The notes: generated from the sequence alone by a model not told the origin. A stretch of 64,000 bases of DNA from Turbatrix aceti (GCA_963969345.1 OZ017769.1:9365725-9429724), one strand, 5' to 3'; shown: positions 43,901 to 54,560, numbered from the stretch's first letter. Translations and numbers: made by a program.

Positions 43901-46900
43901 CATTGGAACAAGCGTAAAAAGTTGAGTCGGAATCAATTTTCAGAATCCAGATCGGACGCCATTTGTCGCCTCCAGTTCACTTCAAAATTTTAGCTAATTT
44001 AGTCACGCGTACAAAAGATTTAATTTTCCAAGTGAACTATTTACCCTTCAAAATTTCGATACGAACCCCGGGGTAGGTGATTTCGAGAGCTTTTTTGATG
44101 GAGAACAAGATGACAGCAAACATTTTGCCGATTTTTACAGCCTGGATTTTATGCATACCTGTGCCGGTAAAATATTGGATCCGGAAAAACAGATTGTAGG
44201 ATGCATTATTATGCCTCGAGTGTAGCCCCATTGGAACAAGCGTAAAAAGTTGAGTCGGAATCAATTTTCAGAGATCCAGATCGGACGCCATTTGTCGCCT
44301 CCAGTTCACTTCAAAACTTAGGCTTATTTAATCACGCGTACAAAAATATTAATTTTCCAAGTGAACTATTTACCCTTCAAAATGTCGATACGAACCCCGG
44401 GGTAGGTGATTTCGAGAGCTTTTTTGATGGAGAACAAGATGACAGCAAACATTTTGCCGATTTTCACATCCTGGATTTTATGCATACCTGTGCCGGTAAA
44501 ATATTGGATCCGGAAAAACAGATTGTAGGATGCATTATTATGCCTCGAGTGTAGCCCCATTGGAACAAGCGTAAAAAGTTGAGTCGGAATCAATTTTCAG
44601 AATCCAGATCGGACGCCATTTGTCGCCTCCAGTTCACTTCAAAATTTTAGCTAATTTAGTCACGCGTACAAAAGATTTAATTTTCCAAGTGAACTATTTA
44701 CCCTTCAAAATTTCGATACGAACCCCGGGGTAGGTGATTTCGAGAGCTTTTTTGATGGAGAACAAGATGACAGCAAACATTTTGCCGATTTTTACAGCCT
44801 GGATTTTATGCATACCTGTGCCGGTAAAATATTGGATCCGGAAAAACAGATTGTAGGATGCATTATTATGCCTCGAGTGTAGCCCCATTGGAACAAGCGT
44901 AAAAAGTTGAGTCGGAATCAATTTTCAGAATCCAGATCGGACGCCATTTGTCGCCTCCAGTTCACTTCAAAATTTTAGCTAATTTAATCACGCGTACAAA
45001 AATATTAATTTTCCAAGTGAACTATTTACCCTTCAAAATTTCGATACGAACCCCGGGGTAGGTGATTTCGAGAGCTTTTTTGATGGAGAACAAGATGACA
45101 GCAAACATTTTGCCGATTTTTACAGCCTGGATTTTATGCATACCTGTGCCGGTAAAATATTGGATCCGGAAAAACAGATTGTAGGATGCATTATTATGCC
45201 TCGAGTGTAGCCCCATTGGAACAAGCGTAAAAAGTTGAGTCGGAATCAATTTTCAGAGATCCAGATCGGACGCCATTTGTCGCCTCCAGTTCACTTCAAA
45301 ACTTAGGCTTATTTAATCACGCGTACAAAAATATTAATTTTCCAAGTGAACTATTTACCCTTCAAAATTTCGATACGAACGCCGGGGTAGGTGATTTCGA
45401 GAGCTTTTTTGATGGAGAACAAGATGACAGCAAACATTTTGCCGATTTTTACAGCCTGGATTTTATGCATACCTGTGCCGGTAAAATATTGGATCCGGAA
45501 AAACAGATTGTAGGATGCATTATTATGCCTCGAGTGTAGCCCCATTGGAACAAGCGTAAAAAGTTGAGTCGGAATCAATTTTCAGAATCCAGATCGGACG
45601 CCATTTGTCGCCTCCAGTTCACTTCAAAATTTTAGCTAATTTAGTCACGCGTACAAAAGATTTAATTTTCCAAGTGAACTATTTACCCTTCAAAATTTCG
45701 ATACGAACCCCGGGGTAGGTGATTTCGAGAGCTTTTTTGATGGAGAACAAGATGACAGCAAACATTTTGCCGATTTTTACAGCCTGGATTTTATGCATAC
45801 CTGTGCCGGTAAAATATTGGATCCGGAAAAACAGATTGTAGGATGCATTATTATGCCTCGAGTGTAGCCCCATTGGAACAAGCGTAAAAAGTTGAGTCGG
45901 AATCAATTTTCAGAATCCAGATCGGACGCCATTTGTCGCCTCCAGTTCACTTCAAAACTTAGGCTTATTTAATCACGCGTACAAAAATATTAATTTTCCA
46001 AGTGAACTATTTACCCTTCAAAATGTAGATACGAACGCCGGGGTAGGTGATTTCGAGAGCTTTTTTGATGGAGAACAAGATGACAGCAAACATTTTGCCG
46101 ATTTTTACAGCCTGGATTTTATGCATACCTGTGCCGGTAAAATATTGGATCCGGAAAAACAGATTGTAGGATGCATTATTATGCCTCGAGTGTAGCCCCA
46201 TTGGAACAAGCGTAAAAAGTTGAGTCGGAATCAATTTTCAGAATCCAGATCGGACGCCATTTGTCGCCTCCAGTTCACTTCAAAATTTTAGCTAATTTAG
46301 TCACGCGTACAAAAGATTTAATTTTCCAAGTGAACTATTTACCCTTCAAAATTTCGATACGAACCCCGGGGTAGGTGATTTCGAGAGCTTTTTTGATGGA
46401 GAACAAGATGACAGCAAACATTTTGCCGATTTTTACAGCCTGGATTTTATGCATACCTGTGCCGGTAAAATATTGGATCCGGAAAAACAGATTGTAGGAT
46501 GCATTATTATGCCTCGAGTGTAGCCCCATTGGAACAAGCGTAAAAAGTTGAGTCGGAATCAATTTTCAGAATCCAGATCGGACGCCATTTGTCGCCTCCA
46601 GTTCACTTCAAAATTTTAGCTAATTTAATCACGCGTACAAAAATATTAATTTTCCAAGTGAACTATTTACCCTTCAAAATTTCGATACGAACCCCGGGGT
46701 AGGTGATTTCGAGAGCTTTTTTGATGGAGAACAAGATGACAGCAAACATTTTGCCGATTTTTACAGCCTGGATTTTATGCATACCTGTGCCGGTAAAATA
46801 TTGGATCCGGAAAAACAGATTGTAGGATGCATTATTATGCCTCGAGTGTAGCCCCATAGGAACAACCGTAAAAAGTTGAGTCGGAATCAATTTTCAGAAT

Positions 46901-46925
46901 CCAGATCGGACGCCATTTGTCGCCT
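40926..46925. repeat. 328-bp tandem array, about 18 copies, with higher-order structure
   Basis: Six kilobases consist of head-to-tail 328- or 329-bp units, each starting near ATTATGCCTCGAGTG. Copies are more than 95 percent identical. Two subtypes alternate: type A carries ATTTTAGCTAATTTAGTCACG and type B carries ACTTAGGCTTATTTAATCACG at the same place. This gives a 656-bp dimer. Two A/B hybrids lie near 44,975 and 46,615. Every unit has an open 75-codon minus-strand frame (… ALEITYPGVRIEILKGK). Three codon variants near its end (GAA, TAC, GAC) add a four-unit period between 42,396 and 44,921. The left edge is clean; the right edge breaks after CGCCT at 46,925. Confidence 0.95.
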
Positions 46926-47723
46926 TCGATATGTATTTCGCCACCTTAAAAAATCCGAACCTGGAAGCCTCACTCCGATTAAGACTCGTTGAGTTTTTTT
47001 TACGCGTTGAGTTTGTTTATACCTTTTCGTTTGGGATATTATAACCAAGGCATAAAATCCTTCCGGCTGATCGCCAAAGCCACGCGGCCGGCCTGTTTTT
47101 TTAAGCCGGCCGGAAAAGCCGGAAAGAATTTTCAGATCATTTTTTCGACCAAAAGCATTTTTTTGGATATTTTTGGGTCCGGACGTGAATAAATAATTTG
47201 ACTGGATGTGAAATAATGCAACAATGACTCCACACACAAAACGAAAAGTAACTGTACAGCCAAATAAAAGTGAAAAAACGATTTTTTGCCGGGCTCCTGC
47301 AGCGATTTTGAACGACCGCGTGTTTTGCCAGTTTTGGCGGGTACAGTATTGCGGTGTCGTGCATCGCACTTTCGGCCTGCTTTTTGTTTTTTCGTTCTTT
47401 TTCTTCCATTTCTGTTTCCTTTTTTTTTTTGAATTTCCGTTTTTATGTCATTTTTTTAACGTTTGATTGCGTTTTTGTACCGAAAGTAAATAAATTAATG
47501 AATTAGGCTGCGATTCTGTTGCCAGACGTCTGACACGTTGAGATACTGTTAACTTTGTGCTGTGGGGTATTTTTATTTGTGTAGGGATGGGGGGATTTAG
47601 GCACTTTCAATTGACACCGGCGCCGATGGCTCATCGCTGGAACACGCAAATGGTTTCATTTTTAGGTAATTGGTGAGTTTTTTTCCTGAAAAAACGTTTT
47701 TATGTACGTGAATTTTTTTTCAG
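46926..47723. other. Flank of the array, with dispersed repeat
   Basis: After the array the sequence changes abruptly. It contains the second copy of the 130-bp dispersed repeat and then T-rich DNA. No supported exon is present up to the acceptor at 47,721-47,723. Confidence 0.45.
47044..47178. repeat. Dispersed 130-bp repeat, copy 2
   Basis: It matches 23,612-23,742 in the same orientation. This copy has a longer GGCCGGC … GCCGGCC inverted repeat, which has decayed in copy 1. It may be the end of an otherwise unrecognised mobile element. Confidence 0.7.
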
Positions 47724-48325
47724 GGATTCAACACGCCAGCGATGATGATGACGATGGCGAGGAGGTGGATGTGGAGGAGGTGGTGGTGGAGGTGGAGGAG
47801 GTGGTGGAGGAGGTGGTGGTGGTGGAGGTGGTGGAAGATGATTACGATGACGAGCCCAGCAGAACGACAGTAAATGTGAGTATTTTTATTAAAAAAAGTG
47901 GGAAGTCACATAACGACAATTTTCGAGGGACAATTTATACTGACAAAAAATTACTAAAATTGTTCCGGTTTTTTGTTAACAATCAAATCAAGGGCATAAT
48001 TGGGGAAAATTTTGCCAACTACATAAAATCAACATTTTAGTTCGATGGAGTAGGCCAAAAACTTGCGGGAGTGTTTGTGTGGACACTTATTAAAAGAAAA
48101 ATGAATTTACGAAATAATAACAAACAAAACATAGTAATTCGAGGGAAAAACTTTGAAAAATATAAGTTCGTAGTTGCAAAAAATGGTTGGCTGGACGGGG
48201 AATTGAACCACAGCCTAAAGTTGGGGAAAAAGAAAACGCAACCATTCCGCTATTGTAACACAGTTGTTGCTCATCATTTCTGCTTTATGACGCAACAAAT
48301 GTCTCAAAAAAATCGGCGCGCCTAG
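47724..48325 (+). CDS. Acidic N-terminal / basic C-terminal protein, 5' end unknown
   Basis: Two exons are clear: 47,724-47,875 (after TTTTTTTCAG, donor GTGAGT) and 48,041-48,325 (after ACATTTTAG), in phase. The first exon encodes an Asp run and a Glu/Val repeat produced by a GAGGTGGTG minisatellite. The second encodes 94 residues, largely basic, with FDGVGQKLAGVFVWTLIKRK, IVIRGKNFEKYKFVVAKNGW and a Cys/His-containing end. It resembles a small nuclear DNA-binding tail but I cannot name a domain. The upstream exon and start codon are not resolved: the natural candidate at 47,590-47,667 gives a stop on joining. Confidence 0.5.
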
Positions 48326-48349
48326 TTTTCCTCCTCGTTTTTTCAACAT

Positions 48350-48760
48350 AAAAAAACGGAGCAGGGGGGCTTTTCAGGGCTCCCCTGCTCCTTTGCGCAC
48401 CCCACCCGACATCTGGAGCACGTGGGGCACCCCAGATGCCAGGTTGCGCCGCATTTCTCTCTTCCTCCCGCCCCCAGCCCTACCCCGCACCCTTACCCGC
48501 GCACCCAACCCTACCCCGCACACCCAACCCCCCCCGCACCCCCCTCCCCCGTACCCGCCCCCGTCCCCTCTCCCCACCTCCCCCAAAAAATCCCTGTCCC
48601 CATCACCGGGAACAGGGAGAGGTTCTCCATCACCGGAGAACCCCTGTGGGGCCCTCCTTCGGCGGAGAGCCCCCCACGCCCCTTCCCCTTGCCCACCCAA
48701 TCAACCCCCCGGATGCCACACGTGCCGTGCTTTTTATTTTTTAGCACGTGTGGCAGAGCC
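48350..48760. other. C-rich block with consecutive perfect hairpins
   Basis: In about 400 bp there are at least four exact inverted repeats: 358-367/382-391 (10 bp), 621-628/635-642 (8 bp, GGTTCTCC), 714-725/744-755 (12 bp, TGCCACACGTGC), and a CATCTGG/CCAGATG pair near 48,410-48,436 (numbers after 48,000). Between them lies a 140-bp polycytosine-rich stretch (48,465-48,605) whose minus strand could form G-quadruplexes. Long Pro-rich frames here are compositional. Confidence 0.8.
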
Positions 48761-48988
48761 GGATCGTTTTTTTATTTTTAAAAAAATCATTTTTTTGATG
48801 AGCGTCGACTTCGTAGTCGATCTTGCTGATCCAGGGTGGCATCTGTTGACGTCCAGGCAACGTGTTGATAGGCAGGCTGCTCCTGATGAATTGTCGGGGG
48901 CCGTCGCAGGAATGAAAAGGTGTATTTTGGTGTGTAGATGTTGTTGCAGATTCATAGCGGTGACTTGTGGATGGAATGGAGCAAAAAG

Positions 48989-50312
48989 ACCTCAAAAGAC
49001 TGAGCATGCCAGACCGGACATTTTCCGGATTTTTGTGATTACGCGAAAAATATTTTTACAAGAAAAATTGTTTTCAATGTTGCAAATAAAAAAAAAATTT
49101 TTGTCTAAGCACATGCGTGAAACCAACCAGTGTGTCGAGGAAAGTTGTAGGTAGCGTCCTGTTCAACGGCTACAACACAGGACGTGTCCTCGGTGATAAA
49201 ATCGGGCGATAGTTGTCGCGGCACGCTGGAAGCGGTGCCGTAATGGGTCGCAGTGAGTATGGTACAGGTGTTAAACCTCAAAAGACTGGTCATGCCAGAC
49301 CGGACAATTCCGGATTTTGCGATTACGTGAAAAATAATTTTGGTCAAATTTAGAAAGAAATATTTTCGAAAAAAATGTGTGTTGGTCTTAATTAAAAAAA
49401 GTTGTAAATATTTTGAAAAAAAAATCTTTTGTAAGTTTGCCAACCATCAGTAAGTTGCAGTAGGCGGCTAGGAAGAGCAGATGTAGGAGGTAGACCATCG
49501 GGAACATGCCAGCATCGTGAGCCGTTTTCTGATGCTGCTGTTGTCGTGCAGGTCACGGTCGATTGCGATGGCACAGTTGCAACTGCAGTTATCGTGTCTC
49601 AAAAGACTGGCTACGCCAGACCGGGCATTTTCCGGATTTTTTGGTTACGTGGAAAATAATTTTAATTCAGGATTAGAAAAACTGTTTCAAAAAAATTATT
49701 GTTTTTGTTTGTCGCAATTAAAAAATAAATAAAATGAAAAAACTTGTTTTCATAAAAATTTGTGTACCAACCAACACTGAGTTGCAGGGGCAACGAAGTA
49801 GTAAACGTGGGTGAGTAGCGAAAATAGGGGCAATGGCGCCGTAGTCGCAGCAGCCTGATCTGATCGGCTCGTGACGCCGGTGTGTGCCAAATGTGTTGTT
49901 TGGAATCAAGCAAGTAAGAAAATCAGTTGAAAAAACCTAAAAAGACTGGCTATGCCAGACCGGGAAAATTCCAGATTTTGTTGTTACGTCAAAAAATATA
50001 AAACGTGAATTAAAATTGTAATAAAAAAATTTTCGTACACACTTGTTTTCTGTGTGTGAGGATAGTGAATACAAAAAGAAGTAAAAACTGATGTGAGTGA
50101 AAAAATATACAAAAACCATCCTGATAGCAGCCTGAGGCATAGGGGTCGTCGCCGAGGACTGTGATTAGAATACGTCCTATTTAACCGATACTGTAGACAT
50201 TTATTTTATGGTTGTAGCTGGTTCGGTAGGCTCGCTGTGGTGGCGCATAGAAACCTCAAAAGACTGGTCATCCCAGACCGGACATTTCCGGATTTGGTGG
50301 TTACGTGAAAAA
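48989..50312. repeat. Five spaced copies of a 60-bp hairpin motif
   Basis: Copies start at 48,989, 49,275, 49,597, 49,934 and 50,252, spaced 286-337 bp. Each reads CCTCAAAAGACTGG-n5-CCAG, then CCGG-n-CCGG, then a GATTT…TTACGTG-AAA ending. Two small stem-loops are therefore repeated each time. On the minus strand each copy lies just before a TTTTGAG or TTTTTAG acceptor, so it may be a recurring intron 3' end. The sequences between copies are mostly unrelated GC-richer blocks. Confidence 0.82.
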
Positions 50313-50540
50313 AAATAATAATTCAAAATTTAGAAAAAGAATTTCGGAATATGATAATGTAGGCATAGTAAAAAATAGAAAAAGGTTTTATTTTTCGGTT
50401 TCACTTTTTTTTCAAAAATCTTGAACTTTTTTGAATAAAAAACCAACCTTCAAGTTCGAAAAAAGGGCTGTTGCATGAAGAGGAACTGCATCTGTGGATG
50501 ATGCAGATCGAGTCCATGGAAAATAGTGCTTGATTGAATG

Positions 50541-50642
50541 GGAGTCCAGTCCAGTAGTGTTTCGAAGGACTGGACTGGAAGCACTTGACGATGGTAGTCG
50601 TTGTAGTGAATTGCCTTCTTCGACACCGCGGTGTCGAAGAAG
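50541..50642. other. Adjacent exact palindromes
   Basis: A hairpin with AGTCCAGTCC and GGACTGGACT arms (about 50,541-50,576) is followed by a 28-bp perfect palindrome without spacer (50,615-50,642; half-site CTTCTTCGACACCG). The palindrome contains no simple repeat and would extrude as a cruciform or fold into an unbroken RNA stem. Confidence 0.85.
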
Positions 50643-50660
50643 GGGTGGCCTGTATGGCTC

Positions 50661-50730
50661 TTTTTTTAAATTTTTTTTTTTAAACTTTTTTCTTCAACTT
50701 TTTTTTTCTTTTTTTTTCTTCTTTTTTTTA

Positions 50731-50761
<31 letters not shown>

Positions 50762-50841
50762 TCTTTTTTTTTTCTTTTTTTTTTTTCTTTTTTTTAACTT
50801 TTTTTTAACTTTTTTTTTTACTTTTTTTTTACTTTTTTTTT
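50661..50841. repeat. Poly-T tract with C or A punctuation, copy 1
   Basis: About 180 bp of T8-T12 runs separated by single C or A bases. A comparable tract stands at 53,640-53,763. Both follow a TGGCTCTT word, so the two tracts may be equivalent parts of a duplicated unit. Confidence 0.8.
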
Positions 50842-51048
50842 GGAAGTTGGCCGCTATCGGTCAGGAGCAGGCACGGTTCGTTTCCTGAAAAAAATAGCAG
50901 TGATTAGTGTACGAAAAAATGAAACAACTAAATTGCAACACCAATTTTACGACTATGACATGAAACAGATTTTTAGTTTTAAAATAAAAATTAGGAAAAC
51001 TTTAATAGAAATTCGGTTTCGGCTCTGATAAAAAATTAAAAAAAGTTA

Positions 51049-52303
51049 CCTTAGTGCATTTTGCTGCTCATCCTGAGTTCTGCATGAGGCGACGGACTTA
51101 GTTGTTGTTGCCATCGCCTCGGTTGTAGTCGATCGGGCTGGCGAGGCCCATAAATGGTTTCTTGGTGGCAAAGTTGAAGCCACCAAGACGCCGTTGTTGC
51201 CCCGGCATAGGAGGCCATCGTTCGAGCGGCAGCATTAGGTACTGCATTTTAATTCCGCTCGAAGCTGATGGCCGCCGGGGTCTTTTCGTCGGTCGGCGCT
51301 TGAACAGGGACGTTTCGTAGCCTACAAAAAATAAGAGGGGTCAGTTTGTGTGGAAATAGAAAAATTGACCAACCTGTAAGCCTTCTAAGGTGTTATGGGC
51401 GACTTGAGAGCAATTGGTCGCAAAAGTGCCTGCTCGTCGCCTAGAAGGGGCCGCCGGTATCGTCGCCTACGGGGGCGTTGGATGACTTGGTCATCAGGCA
51501 CCTACAAAAAATTATAAAAATCAGAATTTGATATTTTTTAGTTTTCAAATTTTTTAGTAAGATTTTTTTAGGATTTGAGAAGTAGATAAGAAAATGAAAA
51601 TATTTTTTAAAAATAAAAAATAGGAAAAGTTTAATTAAAATAATTAGTTTTTATGAAAGCTCCATTTTGGCAAAGATAAAAAAAATTACCTTAGTGCGCT
51701 TATCTGGTCGCCGCGTGTTCTACATGAGGCGATGGGCTTATTCAGATGCCATCGCCTCTTTTGTAGTCGATCGGGCTGGCGAGACCCATGGATTCTTGGT
51801 GGCTGAGCAGTGTTGAAGCCACCAAGACGCCATTGCTGCCCCGGCGTTGTGCCATTTGAGCGGCAGCATGGGTTGCCGCCGGGGTCTTTTCATCGGTCGG
51901 CACGGGGTGCAGGTATGTTTCGTTTCCTGGAAAAGAATGGCAACGATTAGTTTGTGGACGGAATGAAACATTTGAATAAAAATTTATTTTCGTAGATAAA
52001 AATGTTTTCAACAAAATTAGTAGAAAAATGGATTTTTTACCGAAAAATAAAATACTAATTTTTTACTTTGTATTTGAAATAAAAAATTATTTTACCTACC
52101 TGTAAGCCTTCTGCGGTGCAGCTGGCGACTTTGGAGCGATTGACGGCAAAAAGTGCCTGCTCGTCGCCTAGAAGGTGCCGCCGGAATCGTCTACGTGAGG
52201 TGATGGGCTTATTCTTCTGGGTGCCATCACCTCATTCGTAGTTGGGGGGCTGGCGGGGCCCATAGATTGCTCGGTGGCTGCAGAAAAGGTTGCAACCACC
52301 GAG
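51049..52303. repeat. Three paralogous hairpin blocks with compensatory changes
   Basis: Blocks at 51,086-51,300, 51,726-51,900 and 52,197-52,303 share the same order of hairpins. Hairpin 1 has stems GAGGCGACGG, GAGGCGATGG and GAGGTGATGG against CCATCGCCTC (twice) and CCATCACCTC. Hairpin 2 has TCTTGGTGGC/GCCACCAAGA twice and CTCGGTGG/CCACCGAG once. In each case the third copy changes both sides of a pair (C-G to T-A; T-A to C-G). Blocks 1 and 2 also share CGATCGGGCTGGCGAG and GCCGCCGGGGTCTTTTC. Confidence 0.85.
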
Positions 52304-53094
52304 ACGCCACTACTGCTGCTCCGGAGGCAGAATTGCCAATGGTCGACGGAGGCGTAGATCGGCGCATATCAATCTAATTAGTGTTTCCACATTTTTCCTC
52401 TCCTCTCATAACTTTGGGGACTCAGCTCGTATCGGGTGTGTTTGGGTCATGCTCAGGAGGGAGGTAATGCTAGGTGCTTTAAGTGGTGCCCAGGAAAGCG
52501 CGCGACGCCGGGAGTGCCTGATTGTTAGCAGACACAAAAGGGAAAATAATATAAATAGGGGTAAACAAAGGGAAATTGCCACCATAAACGGACAGCCAGC
52601 GCCGGCCGACGTGCCATTTGTGGGACACTCGGTGGCCCCTGTATGATCCGAAGATCATCGGCGCTGGCTGCGGTGGGTTTTGCGACGATGTTGAGTTGAA
52701 GAAAGATGGTGAAGTATCCCAAACCAGACGTGGAAGGGAGAAGCGACTTACATCTGAAAGTAAAATTTTTGATTAGAAGCTCTGGACACCGACCCCAATT
52801 TTTTACTTACCCATTTTGGATGGCACTTCGTTTCCGAGATGCGCTGCAAGTTTGGATTCTTGCTGTTTTGGAGTGAAGACGCTGGCGCATCGGCGGGGGC
52901 AGTCTGGGATGACTGGGCCCGCTAATTGGAGCGACTATGTCGCTGCGATGTTGATGATGGATGATTGAGGATTCATTGTTGAAGATTATGATGGTGAAGT
53001 GGGAAATGATCAAGCGAATGTTGATCTAATGACCGTGCGTCTGAAAAAAAACAACTTTTATTTTCTGATTTTGAAAAATGCAAAGAAACATACC

Positions 53095-53571
53095 TTCAAA
53101 AAAGATAGAAAAATACTACCACGCATTGGACCGATTCTCTTCAGGTCCAATGCCTCGTGTGGTGGCGGCCCTGTGCGGCAGTTGAAACCGCGTCGGGCAG
53201 GCAGGAAGGCTGACTAGCAGCCTATAGCCTCTTCGCTGGTCAGGCGGTTGTCTGCAAAAGACAAAATGCGGATTAGTCGTTCCAAAATGTTCCCAGATAA
53301 CCTACCATTAGTCGATGTCGCTGCACGGTTTGCCCTCGGAGGCGGCCAAAATTATTGGACGTCTCCGAGAGCAGCGGGCCACGAGGCAGCACGCTAGTCG
53401 ACCGGGCGGGAATGGCGACGCCGCCCGGGAAGGACAGCGATCATCTAACGGCTGGCAACTTCCGAAGAAATTGCCTGGGCCCCCGTCATCCATGGGGGGC
53501 CCGGTGGAACCACCGGAGCGTCCGTTAACAATGCACGGCTAATATGCTCCGATGGTCGGTCTTTCGACCAT
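53095..53571. other. Run of five exact hairpins
   Basis: In order: GCATTGGACC (53,123-132 / 144-153), CCGGGCGG (402-409 / 421-428), GGGCCCCC (477-484 / 495-502), CCGGTGG (501-507 / 510-516, loop of two) and ATGGTCG (552-558 / 565-571), numbers after 53,000. All are exact and have loops of 2-12 bases. The last three stand almost end to end. Confidence 0.85.
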
Positions 53572-53639
53572 GACTGACTACCATCCACCGCCGTTCTTTG
53601 TCTATTTGCTAGACAGAAAGTTGGCCCTTGTTATGGCTC

Positions 53640-53763
53640 TTGTTTTTTGGCATTTTTGCACTTTTTTTTCTGGTGGCATTATAGGCACTTTTTTTTCTGG
53701 TTTTTTTTTTTTGTTTTTTTTTTGGTTTTTTTTTTTTGGTTTTTTTTTTTTTTTTGGTTTTTT
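53640..53763. repeat. Poly-T tract, copy 2
   Basis: About 120 bp of T runs broken by GG or C. It is the counterpart of the tract at 50,661, about 3 kb apart. Confidence 0.75.
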
Positions 53764-53985
53764 ACAAATAATCATAAGATACTAATAAATAAAAAAAAAC
53801 CGACGTCGCAGGGGCGGTGACCGACCCAGGGTTGAGCCAGTCACAAATGCGCATCCGGGCACCTATATAAGCTGTTAGCAAGAACCCCCTCCTATATGAG
53901 CACGACCCTCCCACTTTGAGAAAAACCGATACGAGCCTACCTCGGGGCTGGCTTAGGTGCCTCGGCCCGTGCGTCGCGGATCAGA

Positions 53986-54091
53986 GTCACTTGATCGCTG
54001 GTGACGGCTTGGATGGATCGGCTGACGTGGACTCCCGTCCAGTGCTTGCCTGGCGGACGGGAATGGGATGTCCATGAACGGACAGCCGATC
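53986..54091. other. Predicted multibranch fold
   Basis: GATCGGCTG (54,016-024) pairs with CAGCCGATC (083-091), enclosing TCCCGTCC/GGACGGGA (033-040 / 055-062) and TGTCC/GGACA (069-073 / 080-084). A GTCAC/GTGAC hairpin (53,986-54,005) stands just before. All pairs are exact. The last stem competes with the outer stem for two bases. Confidence 0.8.
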
Positions 54092-54340
54092 TGAAAAAAA
54101 ATATTCAATTAAAATGGATGAAAAAAATTTTTGTTCAACAATCAATTTTTATTTAACAAATTTAAACTATAAAAAAGATATCAAAATAATTTTGTTTAAG
54201 AAAAGCATTTTATAGTATATGAAATATTTTTTTTGATAAAACAATTTAGTTTTCAAAAAAAATTATATTTATGAAATTTTTTTATAAAAAAAATACGAAC
54301 CTCGAGGAAAAATCGTGGACGTATCTGCGACGCCTGGTCC

Positions 54341-54560
54341 GAGGCAACAACCTTTGATGGGGGTGTTGTTGCCTCTGGTGACGAACTGGATTGTTCGGTG
54401 TCACCGTAGTCATGATTTTGCAATGACTGGACGCAGGCGTGTTCGCTTGAGTATCCGGCAGGCCACTCACGATGCCATCGTGGTTTCGGTCATCTGCTTC
54501 CTTGATACTCTGATGACGCAGCTTTTTTGCTGGTTTGGCTACGGTAGTTGTCGTCGTAGC
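54341..54560. other. Further hairpin run
   Basis: GAGGCAACAAC (54,341-351 / 365-375, 11 bp), GGTGAC (377-382 / 400-405), AGTCAT (408-413 / 423-428), CACGAT/ATCGTG (about 470-484) and GCTACG/CGTAGC (about 538-560) are exact inverted pairs in consecutive order. Confidence 0.8.

Noticed and set aside
40926..46925. CRISPR-like array
   Set aside because: Units are 328 bp and nearly identical throughout with no short repeat-unique spacer pattern, and the DNA is eukaryotic.
47590..47667. An IDTGAD string resembling an aspartic protease active site upstream of the acidic gene
   Set aside because: It needs a poor donor, is bordered by stops and lacks the rest of a protease fold, so it is probably chance.
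48393..49154. A 253-codon proline-rich plus-strand frame
   Set aside because: The proline arises from the C-rich block. Alternative frames are equally long and no domain follows.
50530..50808. A phenylalanine-rich plus-strand frame
   Set aside because: It is the translation of the poly-T tract.
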